DNA from: Bacillota bacterium
GTDB taxonomy: Bacteria > Bacillota > Clostridia > Lachnospirales > Cellulosilyticaceae
Assembly (NCBI GenBank): GCA_023393125.1
Contig: JAEWMQ010000106.1
Span: 16,679 to 80,678 of the forward strand
Length of the DNA stretch: 64,000 nucleotides
Direction: 5' to 3'
Shown in pieces: positions 44,593 to 51,575 of this stretch. A program made the translations under genes and the position numbers. Position 1 is the stretch's first letter, and each line of letters begins with the position of its first letter. Under the pieces are notes generated by a model, which did not search any database, had not been told where the DNA came from, and saw only the letters and a program-made list of their open reading frames with translations.

Positions 44593-44842
44593 AATGATGA
44601 CCGAATAATAGGCCACTAAGTCATGAAGTAAATGGTGTTCATAAGATGAATGTTTTGAAAGAAAAAGGATATGATTTTATATAAGGCTATTTCTTTAATA
44701 AATCTCTCGGGTAAACTAAGCTAAAGGAAAAGTCACAGAAGGAAACGGAGATTTATTTGATTAAGTACTAGGCTAGACAACAGTTAATAACTTCTGTAGA
44801 CTATAAACATAATATACAGTAAATAAATTTGGAGGAAATAAA
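44593..44842 (+). other. Long untranslated leader with a closed stem; possible regulatory RNA
   Basis: There is no open frame with a ribosome site. AATAAATCTC (44697-44706) is exactly complementary to GAGATTTATT (44748-44757) and encloses a 41-base purine-rich loop containing CTAAAGGAAAAGTCACAG and AAGGAAACG. I could not match it to any riboswitch family I know. It may be a cis-acting leader of the gene at 44843 or a separate small RNA. Confidence 0.4.
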
Positions 44843-45301
44843 ATGAAAATTGAATGCACAAAAGAAGAATTTAAGGTGCTTTTAGATATGATATATGCAG
44901 GAAACATCCTTATTAATAGTATGAGAAGTCAAGAGGAGAAGATTAAAGAATATGCAGACATGGAACAATTCTTTTTATCTAAGGCAAAAGAGTATGGACT
45001 AGAAAATGTTGCAGAATATGATGAAGAGTATAAAGAGTATGTACCAACTCGTGAATATGAAGATGAAGATTTTAATCAATATATTGATGAATATGAAACA
45101 CGAGTATTCTGGGAAGAACTTATTATGAGGCTTGCACGCCGTGATGCACTTAATTATGCAGGAGATGTAGATCAAGATATTACGAGAGCTGCTTTAAAAG
45201 AAATGCAGCTAAAACTAGAAGATAAATATGAAGAAGAGATAGAAGCAAATGGTATTATGAATTTAAAAGTAGTAACATGGCAAGAAAATAATGATAATTA
45301 G
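44843..45301 (+). CDS. Acidic hypothetical protein
   Basis: A 152-residue, very acidic, soluble helical protein I do not recognise. It begins MKIECTKEEFKVLLDMIYAG, has a Glu/Asp/Tyr-rich middle (NVAEYDEEYKEYVPTREYEDED) and a more conserved-looking helical end (RVFWEELIMRLARRDALNYAGD). No signal or membrane segment. GGAGG precedes the ATG. It follows a leader of about 250 bases and has its own terminator, so it is monocistronic. It lies between recR and a flagellar block; nothing links it clearly to either. Confidence 0.75.
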   Translation: MKIECTKEEFKVLLDMIYAGNILINSMRSQEEKIKEYADMEQFFLSKAKEYGLENVAEYDEEYKEYVPTREYEDEDFNQYIDEYETRVFWEELIMRLARRDALNYAGDVDQDITRAALKEMQLKLEDKYEEEIEANGIMNLKVVTWQENNDN

Positions 45302-45360
45302 TAAAGTAAATGGCTATTCATAGAACTATTTCTTTATACGCAGTTAATGAGTAAGTATTA

Positions 45361-45395
45361 GGGACTGATGCACTAAAAATGCAGCAGTCCTTTTT
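45361..45395 (+). terminator. Terminator after acidic hypothetical gene
   Basis: GGGACTG-TGCA pairs with TGCA-CAGTCC around a short A-rich loop, followed by T5. Confidence 0.85.
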
Positions 45396-45480
45396 GTATT
45401 GACTTTATCACTTTAAGATTAAAGATTTCACATTGGAGTGACGACATACTATATAAGGATCACAAAGATGAGGTGGATAT

Positions 45481-48294
45481 ATGCTCCAACAAATAAAAGA
45501 GGTGGGTTATAGTACTTATACCCCTATTGGTATACAAAAGACAATGGAGAATAGTAAGAAGATGGTAGAAACTGAAAGTTTCCGTCTACAAGAGATGTTA
45601 GGTCAAATCAAAGAGTATACTTATACAGAGGAAGACACAAAACAAGTAGATAAAGAAGTTGTAGATGAACTAAAGAATCAGTTTGATTTAAAAGAAGAAG
45701 ATATCTACGAATTACATAAACAAGGGTTTAATTTAGAATACCTATTAATAGACGATAGAAGTAGTTATAAAGAAATAGAAAATAGTTATACGTTGAAAAG
45801 AGAAAGAGAAGATGTAAAGAAAAAAGAAAATGCAGTTCAAAAAGTAAGTGACAAAATTACTGTTATTCAACAAGCCTCTGATTCAATGTATTTAAATGCT
45901 CTAATAAGTAAAGAGCCTATTACTATTAATAGTTTATATGCTAATAATTTCAAAGGGCATTTAAAAAAGATAAGTACTAATTTTAGTCAAGCAGATGTAG
46001 GTAGTGTGCTTCAGATGAATGGATTATCTAGTAATGAGGGGAATACATGGGCAGCCAAGATGCTAATGAGTTGTGGTATGGATGTCAGCAAGCAAGATGT
46101 ATTAAAACTTCAAAATATAAAAGCAACAGTAGCCGCCTTAGAGCCTGAGATAGAAGTGGATGGAAATAAAGAACTGCTTAAGAATAATGAGGTGCAATAT
46201 GAGCCTTACCAGATAGATCGTATCACAGATGATTTAGGAATGGTTACAGATGAACATATTGAAAAGCTTATTGAAGAAGGCAAAGATATTAATATTACTC
46301 ATTTAAGAGAAAGTATTTATAAGAATACAGAAGCTATATTAAAGGAACAGCAATTAGCAAGACCAGTGGGGCTAGAAGTGCAGGAAGTTCATTTTGAAGA
46401 AGCCCAATCTGTGGACTCAGTTGAAGTGTTACAAGATCAAGAAGTTATACCTGTAGGACAAGTAGTTGCTGAAGTTAAAGATCAAATTAATCAGATTAGG
46501 GCTAAGTTAACTTTAGAAGCGGCTCAAAAAATAAGTGGCAAGTTGCCTTTAGAAAGTGCAGAACTAAGCGCTGTTGCAAAAGAACTTCAACAACTGCAAA
46601 AAGAAAAGGTAATTGTAGCACTTAAACAAGTAGGTTTAGAAGTTAATGAAGCTCATATAGCTGAAACTGCAGAAGTTTTAGATACTGTTACAGCTATGAA
46701 ACGCTATCCTATGGAGACGCTTCAAGTGGAGTTAAATAGTGAAGAAGCAATTGTTTTAGCTGATATTAAAAGTGCTTTAAATGCGTATAGTGAAAATGAG
46801 ACACCAGTCGATAAAAGGTTTGGAGAAACTATTAAAAAGGTGGAAGGTCAAATTGAAGGCTTCTTAGAAGAACAAGACATAGAAGTAACAGCAGAAACTA
46901 TTAAGGCAGCCAAAGCGCTTATTACAAATGGAATGGAAGTAAACTCAGAGCACATAGAGTCAGTGTTAGAGATTGTTACTAAATTAAATACATTTTTAGA
47001 AGAAATGACACCTATTCAAGTGGCGACCTATATTAAAGAAGGCATGAATCCTTATTATGCGTCGGTAGATACTTTGCTAAATTGGATGAGTACTGAGAAG
47101 TTAGAAGGTCTAAAGGTAAGCATAGCAGAAACAATTGTAGCATTAGATGAACAAAAGCAAATCAATAGCCAGCAAAAAGAAACTATGATTGGCTTATATC
47201 GTATTTTACAAGGTGTAACAAAACATCAAGAGGAAGTAATTGGATACTTGTTTAAAAACAATCTACCACTTACTATAGAGAAATTACAAGAAGCTACTCG
47301 TTACATACAGGATAAAAATCATATTGAAGTTAATGTCAGTGACGAGTTTGGTGAGCTAGAAGACTTGCGATATGATAAACAATCGGCTAAAGACTTAATA
47401 AATGAAAAGAGTGAGCAAACTAATAAAACAGTTCAGTTTATTAAGCAATTAGAAGAAATGGAACTACCTGTATCAGAAAGTAATATTAATAAAATAAGCA
47501 AGATAAGTGCCTTATTATATCCGTATATTAGGGAACAGTTTAAGAAAGAAATAGGAAGTTTTGATGGATTATCTACCTTGCCAAAGCGTTTTTTAGAGAA
47601 GTTAGAAACGGTGCAAAATGTAGCACCAGAGCTTATTGAAAGGATGATAGAACAAAAAGTTCCTTTAACTTTGTCTAATATTTATTGGATGGATAAAATA
47701 GTTCATGAACCTATAGTGTATGGAGAGTTATTGAACGAAGCAGGTATGATGAAAGAGGAATTGCCGGAACACTTAGATGAGATAGAAGAGAAGCTTTTAA
47801 GATTAGAAGAAGCAGCAAAGGCGCAGCAAGAAGTAGCAACCCTATCAGGTGATCTACTTAAATATAAGCAGTATAAGCAGCTAGAAGAAGTTAGTCATTT
47901 ACAGCGTCAACTAATCGATAAAGAAGGCCTATATCAGATTCCATTTATTATTAATGGTGAGCAAAAACTAGTTAATCTTTATGTTCATCAGGAATCACAT
48001 CAGTCTATAGAAACAAGGCAACATACTAAAGCAATTATTAGTTACCAAACCAAACATCTTGGTATGGTCAAAGCCTATATAGAAATAAAAGGAGATAATC
48101 TGGGGTATAGAGTTGAAGGCGAAAACGATAGTATTACCAATAGACTTAAGGCGCATGGTGAAACGCTAATGAACCTATTAAATCAAATAGGATACAATAT
48201 AGAGTATACAGCTTATGTCGCTGAAGAAGAAAGTGATATGGTGACTAAAGTCCCTCTAAAAAGTGGTAATAGTAATTTTGAAGAAATGATATAG
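45481..48294 (+). CDS. Large DUF6240-like protein of a flagellar gene block, FliK-like C-terminus
   Basis: A 937-residue soluble, Gln/Glu-rich, largely helical protein. It resembles the DUF6240 proteins of Lachnospiraceae (from memory). The middle consists of repeated units in which a helix pattern such as EVTAETIKAAKALITNGMEV or VSESNINKISKISALLYP recurs roughly every 60-100 residues. The last 110 residues (YQIPFIINGEQKLVNLYV, then HLGMVKAYIEIKGDNLGYRV) recall the C-terminal domain of the hook-length protein FliK. It is followed by a 47-residue protein, a FliS-like chaperone and flagellin in the same direction, so a role in flagellar assembly is inferred. GAGGTGG precedes the ATG. Confidence 0.75.
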   Translation: MLQQIKEVGYSTYTPIGIQKTMENSKKMVETESFRLQEMLGQIKEYTYTEEDTKQVDKEVVDELKNQFDLKEEDIYELHKQGFNLEYLLIDDRSSYKEIENSYTLKREREDVKKKENAVQKVSDKITVIQQASDSMYLNALISKEPITINSLYANNFKGHLKKISTNFSQADVGSVLQMNGLSSNEGNTWAAKMLMSCGMDVSKQDVLKLQNIKATVAALEPEIEVDGNKELLKNNEVQYEPYQIDRITDDLGMVTDEHIEKLIEEGKDINITHLRESIYKNTEAILKEQQLARPVGLEVQEVHFEEAQSVDSVEVLQDQEVIPVGQVVAEVKDQINQIRAKLTLEAAQKISGKLPLESAELSAVAKELQQLQKEKVIVALKQVGLEVNEAHIAETAEVLDTVTAMKRYPMETLQVELNSEEAIVLADIKSALNAYSENETPVDKRFGETIKKVEGQIEGFLEEQDIEVTAETIKAAKALITNGMEVNSEHIESVLEIVTKLNTFLEEMTPIQVATYIKEGMNPYYASVDTLLNWMSTEKLEGLKVSIAETIVALDEQKQINSQQKETMIGLYRILQGVTKHQEEVIGYLFKNNLPLTIEKLQEATRYIQDKNHIEVNVSDEFGELEDLRYDKQSAKDLINEKSEQTNKTVQFIKQLEEMELPVSESNINKISKISALLYPYIREQFKKEIGSFDGLSTLPKRFLEKLETVQNVAPELIERMIEQKVPLTLSNIYWMDKIVHEPIVYGELLNEAGMMKEELPEHLDEIEEKLLRLEEAAKAQQEVATLSGDLLKYKQYKQLEEVSHLQRQLIDKEGLYQIPFIINGEQKLVNLYVHQESHQSIETRQHTKAIISYQTKHLGMVKAYIEIKGDNLGYRVEGENDSITNRLKAHGETLMNLLNQIGYNIEYTAYVAEEESDMVTKVPLKSGNSNFEEMI

Positions 48295-48305
48295 AGGATG
48301 ATGTA

Positions 48306-48449
48306 ATGAATCAATTTAATGTAGCAGATAATGAGGAAAAGAGTACTAAGGAAACGAGAAAAAAAGACGATATATTAGATGTGGTAAAGCAATTTATTAG
48401 TTATTTCGAAGAAACAGATAGGAGCCAAAATAATGATTACAGTATCTAA
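48306..48449 (+). CDS. Small 47-residue protein overlapping fliS-like gene
   Basis: A short open frame encoding a charged peptide (MNQFNVADNEEKSTKETRKK, then DDILDVVKQFISYFEETDRS) that ends 17 bases inside the next gene. AGAGGA lies 7 bases before its ATG, and it fills the gap between the large DUF6240-like gene and the FliS-like gene with no wasted space, which argues that it is real and translationally coupled. The amphipathic helix DDILDVVKQFISYF may bind a partner. I do not recognise the family. Confidence 0.65.
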   Translation: MNQFNVADNEEKSTKETRKKDDILDVVKQFISYFEETDRSQNNDYSI

Positions 48450-48870
48450 CATAGCTAATGCTTCAAGGGGAGAATTACTTTGTATTACCTATGAAATGCT
48501 ACTAGAAAACATAAAAGTGGCAGAGGAAAGCACAGGGGAAGAACGAGAAAAATACTTAAAAAAGTCTATAGAGATTATACAAATGTTAGTTGGGGACCTT
48601 AATTTTGAATTTGACCTATCAAAAGAGTTATTTAGAATATATGTTTATGTACAAGGGTTATTAGTAAATGCAAAAAATTCAGAGCCAATAGTTGAAGCGT
48701 ATAAGCTTATTAGCAAGCTGTATGAAGGATTTAAGAAGGCCAAAGAGAAAGAAATACTAACGAATAAAAGTATAGATAATGCAGAAGTGGTATATGCAGG
48801 ACTTACTTATGGACCTAATGATTTAAATGAGTTAAGTATGATTCAGCCTAATAGAGGGTTTAAAGCATAA
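48433..48870 (+). CDS. fliS: FliS-like flagellin export chaperone
   Basis: A 145-residue helical protein. The pattern SRGELLCITYEMLLENIKVAEES at the start and YLKKSIEIIQMLVGDLNFEFDLSKELFRIYVYVQGLL in the middle (residues of about 38-75) match FliS, the cytosolic chaperone that holds the flagellin C-terminus before export. The C-terminal 45 residues are longer and more divergent than in Bacillus FliS. It is directly upstream of the flagellin gene, 23 bases away, as expected. GGAGCC precedes the ATG, which lies inside the end of the 47-residue gene. Confidence 0.8.
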   Translation: MITVSNIANASRGELLCITYEMLLENIKVAEESTGEEREKYLKKSIEIIQMLVGDLNFEFDLSKELFRIYVYVQGLLVNAKNSEPIVEAYKLISKLYEGFKKAKEKEILTNKSIDNAEVVYAGLTYGPNDLNELSMIQPNRGFKA

Positions 48871-48893
48871 ATTACATAAAGGGATGTGAGAAG

Positions 48894-49709
48894 ATGAAGA
48901 TTAATAGCAATATGTCAGCTATTAGAACGTTAACGAGTCTAGGGAAGGCAAATAATAATGCATCAAAGGCAATGGAAAGATTATCTTCAGGACTAAGAAT
49001 TAATAGCTCAGCAGATGATGCTGCAGGGATGGCTATTTCTAAAAAAATGAATACTCAAATAAAAGGTCTAGATCAAGCTAACCGTAATGCTATGGATGGT
49101 ATTTCTATGATTCAAACAGCAGAAGGTGCTTTAAATGAAGTTCATAGTATGCTACAAAGGATGAGAGAATTATCAGTTCAAGCAGCTAATGGAACTTATG
49201 AAGATGCCGATAGAGAGACAGTTATGCAAGAAATTAATCAGCTGATGGAAGAAATAGATGCTATGAAGGAACGTACACAGTTTAATAAGATGAATCTTTT
49301 AGATGGAAGCTATAAGAATTTTACTCTACATATAGGTGCTAATAAAGATCAATCTATGAATATTGAGGGGGATAGAATTAGTATAGATAATATACTGAAC
49401 CATATAGAAGATCTAGATGTTGTTACAGCAGCATCAAGTGCTACAGAGAAGATCGATGCTGCTATAGAAGAAACGTCTGCAATCAGAGGAAGACTAGGTG
49501 CTTATCAAAATAGATTAGAGCATACAGCTTCTAACTTACAAGTCAGTGAAGAAAATATGACAGCTTCAATGTCGCGTATACAAGATGCAGATATGGCAGA
49601 AGAGATGACAAGCTATACACAATATAATGTTATTTCTCAAGCAGCAACAGCTATGTTAGCACAAGCAAATCAAAGACCACAACAAGTCTTGCAACTTCTT
49701 AATTCATAA
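48894..49709 (+). CDS. hag: Flagellin, short form
   Basis: A 271-residue filament subunit. The N-terminal D0/D1 helices (MKINSNMSAIRTLTSLGKAN, SGLRINSSADDAAGMAISKKM, AEGALNEVHSMLQRMRELSVQAANGT split over residues of about 75-100) and the C-terminal helix (MTSYTQYNVISQAATAMLAQ, then QVLQLLNS) are complete. The variable D2/D3 region is almost absent, so the filament surface is minimal, as in Bacillus Hag. There is no signal peptide, because it is exported by the flagellar type III system. GGGATGTGAG precedes the ATG. A strong terminator follows. No sigma-28 promoter was found directly upstream; expression may come from further upstream in the block. Confidence 0.96.
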   Translation: MKINSNMSAIRTLTSLGKANNNASKAMERLSSGLRINSSADDAAGMAISKKMNTQIKGLDQANRNAMDGISMIQTAEGALNEVHSMLQRMRELSVQAANGTYEDADRETVMQEINQLMEEIDAMKERTQFNKMNLLDGSYKNFTLHIGANKDQSMNIEGDRISIDNILNHIEDLDVVTAASSATEKIDAAIEETSAIRGRLGAYQNRLEHTASNLQVSEENMTASMSRIQDADMAEEMTSYTQYNVISQAATAMLAQANQRPQQVLQLLNS

Positions 49710-49757
49710 AATAAAAGCTAGGTTACATTTTAAAGTAATCTAGCTTTTATTTTTTTT
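49710..49757 (+). terminator. Terminator after flagellin gene
   Basis: AATAAAAGCTAG-TTAC pairs with GTAA-CTAGCTTTTATT, followed by T7. Confidence 0.92.
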
Positions 49758-49811
49758 ATTTGTATAAGGCTGTAGGCGTTAGGGCCATACTTGAATAAAA
49801 GGAGGTGCATA

Positions 49812-50021
49812 ATGAATAACAATAAAAAAATACTACATGAAGAAAAAAAGGTCATAGAAAAGGAAATTTACAATACACAAGCAGAATTAGCTGCAGTCTT
49901 AGAAGGGTTTGAAAACGTAGTAGATCCAGATTTGGTAGATTATTATAGTTATTCTTATAAGGCAACAGAAGCTAAATATACCTATCTCATAAAAAGATTA
50001 AAAACATTATATTATAAATAG
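49812..50021 (+). CDS. yaaL: YaaL/DUF2508 family protein
   Basis: A 69-residue helical protein. The ATG at 49812 lies behind AGGAGGTG; the TTG at 49791 precedes that site. The pattern EIYNTQAELAAVLEGFENVV, DPDLVDYYSYSYKATEAKYTYLIKRL matches DUF2508, the YaaL family. The function is unknown, but the gene sits next to bofA and near recR in many Firmicutes. Here it is separated from recR by the flagellar block, and bofA follows 67 bases later. Confidence 0.85.
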   Translation: MNNNKKILHEEKKVIEKEIYNTQAELAAVLEGFENVVDPDLVDYYSYSYKATEAKYTYLIKRLKTLYYK

Positions 50022-50088
50022 TCTAGATTAATAAAATGAGCATATTAATAAGAATATACAAGCTTATAGAAGTATATGGAGGGAATCA

Positions 50089-50334
50089 ATGAATGGGGAT
50101 TTAGTGATTTTTATTTGTATAGGAATATGTATAGTGATTTTGGTGTGGATACTGTTTGGAAAACAACTTTTCAATCTACTTGTTAATGGAGTAGCAGGTT
50201 TTATTGTTATTTATTGCATTAATGGGTTGTTACCAGCTTATGCTATAGGTGTTAATATATTAACCATGGGAATTGCAACTTTACTTGGAATTCCAGGAGT
50301 TATTACACTATATATCATAACTATGATTATATAA
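50089..50334 (+). CDS. bofA: Pro-sigma-K processing inhibitor BofA
   Basis: An 81-residue membrane protein with two or three hydrophobic segments. The C-terminal half (NGLLPAYAIGVNILTMGIAT, LLGIPGVITLYIITMII) is the BofA signature. In Bacillus, BofA holds the SpoIVFB protease inactive in the outer forespore membrane until a forespore signal arrives, delaying sigma-K activation. In Clostridia the same protein is retained, though sigma-K control differs. GGAGGG precedes the ATG. It ends the tadA-bofA synteny block and is followed by the DnaA-box region. Confidence 0.92.
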   Translation: MNGDLVIFICIGICIVILVWILFGKQLFNLLVNGVAGFIVIYCINGLLPAYAIGVNILTMGIATLLGIPGVITLYIITMII

Positions 50335-50568
50335 TACTGTTGATAATATGTGGATAAAGTCGAAATATATGGTGATAACATATAGAAATAAATCGGGAAA
50401 AAAATGTTAATAATGTGGATAAGAATTACAAAATGTCAATAAAGCTGATGAATATGGGATATTAAGCGTTGACAATTATACACAGCTGTGTTAATATAAA
50501 TGTGGATATAAGTTTTGCAAAATATATCCAGTTGATTTGACGTAAGTATAACATATCAATCCCTTTAT
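50335..50568. promoter_or_regulatory. DnaA-box cluster in AT-rich intergenic region
   Basis: Two perfect TGTGGATAA boxes (50349-50357 and 50414-50422), one TTATACACA on the opposite strand (50476-50484) that fits TTATnCACA, and one near match TGTGGATAT (50501-50509), all within 160 bases. A 12-base palindrome ACACAGCTGTGT (50480-50491) lies inside the cluster. This may be a replication-control site or DnaA-regulated promoter region. Confidence 0.7.
50469..50497 (+). promoter_or_regulatory. Sigma-A promoter inside the DnaA-box cluster
   Basis: TTGACA (50469-50474), 17 bases, TAATAT (50492-50497). The spacer contains a DnaA-box match and the palindrome ACACAGCTGTGT, so a bound protein there would block transcription of the gene at 50713. 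Confidence 0.6.
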
Positions 50569-50597
50569 ACTCTATAGGACACTATAGAGTTTTTTTA
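50569..50597 (+). terminator. Terminator (or attenuator) between bofA and the 232-residue protein gene
   Basis: ACTCTATAG, loop GACA, CTATAGAGT, then T7. It lies downstream of the promoter at 50469, so it could stop bofA transcripts or attenuate the next gene. Confidence 0.85.
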
Positions 50598-50712
50598 TAT
50601 TACAAATAATATAATGTGGAAGAAAAGATATTTCCAAATATAGGTATAAAAGTTATAGCATGTGTATACACTATAACAACGAATGATAACGATTATACCT
50701 ATGGAGGAGTGT

Positions 50713-51411
50713 ATGCATTTATTAGAACGTATTGAAGAATATATACATGATATAAAGAAAAAAACTTATGTTTATGATATTCAAAAAGCGGGAATTGAGG
50801 TTTTTTGTAAATACATTACTAATAGTGGATTAGATATACGAGAAGAAGATTTTAATAGAGAGATGCTTGATAGGTTATTACTATATTGGTTACCTCGAAA
50901 TAAGAAGTACTTAAGTGATGTAGAAGCTTATCAGATTATTTATACGATACACGATATTTATCATTATATAAAAGGAGAAAATCCACAAGGAGAGGTAGAG
51001 GTTCCTACGATTTTAGAAAGTTACGGACAAGAATATATGAGGATATATAAAGCTAAGAATATGCTTTTGAAGATAACTAAAGATCCCGTTGTTTCTGTTA
51101 ATCCTATTGTGGTTGCATTAGATAAATACAAAGAAAAGAAGAAAAAAAATAACTACGCAGATATTGCTACGACCTACGAACAAGCCGTTTTTAAAGTACA
51201 AGAATGCAAGGAGGGGGGACAAGTTATTTTAACTAAATTAGGACAAAGTAAACCCTATAAGCTACTCCTAGAGTACCCTACTTATAAATATTTAAGGATA
51301 GGTGATATACTACATGCGGTTATTAAACGCAAATTATTTTATGTTTATTGGGAAGTGGAAGAGTTAAAATTTTACTATTTGCCACAAGCACAGGAGTTTT
51401 TAGTATTATAA
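50713..51411 (+). CDS. Hypothetical protein
   Basis: A 232-residue soluble protein I do not recognise. The ATG at 50713 is preferred because GGAGGAG lies 4-5 bases upstream and overlaps the alternative ATG at 50701. The first 130 residues are helical and acidic-aromatic (LLERIEEYIHDIKKKTYVYD, LLLYWLPRNKKYLSDVEAYQ). The last 70 form a strand-rich domain (GGQVILTKLGQSKPYKLLLE, YLRIGDILHAVIKRKLFYVY). A basic KYKEKKKKNNYAD link joins them. The promoter lies within the DnaA-box cluster, so control by DnaA is possible. No operon partner is clear. Confidence 0.75.
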   Translation: MHLLERIEEYIHDIKKKTYVYDIQKAGIEVFCKYITNSGLDIREEDFNREMLDRLLLYWLPRNKKYLSDVEAYQIIYTIHDIYHYIKGENPQGEVEVPTILESYGQEYMRIYKAKNMLLKITKDPVVSVNPIVVALDKYKEKKKKNNYADIATTYEQAVFKVQECKEGGQVILTKLGQSKPYKLLLEYPTYKYLRIGDILHAVIKRKLFYVYWEVEELKFYYLPQAQEFLVL

Positions 51412-51445
51412 TAAAGTTGCTGTTAAATCTAGTTATATAATCTTA

Positions 51446-51475
51446 TTGAAATCACAGCGTTAATACGCGTATAAT
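51446..51475 (+). promoter_or_regulatory. Sigma-A promoter for the flavodoxin-SCP2 gene
   Basis: TTGAAA (51446-51451), 18 bases, TATAAT (51470-51475), preceded by ACGCG in the spacer end. Leader length about 95 bases. Confidence 0.7.
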
Positions 51476-51499
51476 AAGAGACATATTAAGGAATATTAA

Positions 51500-51538
51500 A
51501 AGGTTCATAATCAGCTATAGACTAGCATTATGAACCTT
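51500..51538 (+). repeat. Leader hairpin without T-tract
   Basis: AAGGTTCATAAT (51500-51511) and ATTATGAACCTT (51527-51538) form a perfect 12-base stem with a 15-base loop, between the promoter at 51446 and the gene at 51576. No terminator tail follows. Confidence 0.75.
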
Positions 51539-51575
51539 ATAACAAGTTGGTTATACAAAAGAAAGGAAGTGCACT

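Noticed and set aside
44697..44757. Resemblance of TCGGGTAA and AGGAAAAGTC to RNase P RNA core sequences
   Set aside because: Only short matches; the other conserved RNase P blocks and the full length are absent.
50335..50568. Chromosomal replication origin (oriC)
   Set aside because: DnaA boxes are present, but dnaA and dnaN are not in the window and no clear unwinding element was seen; kept as a DnaA-box cluster only.
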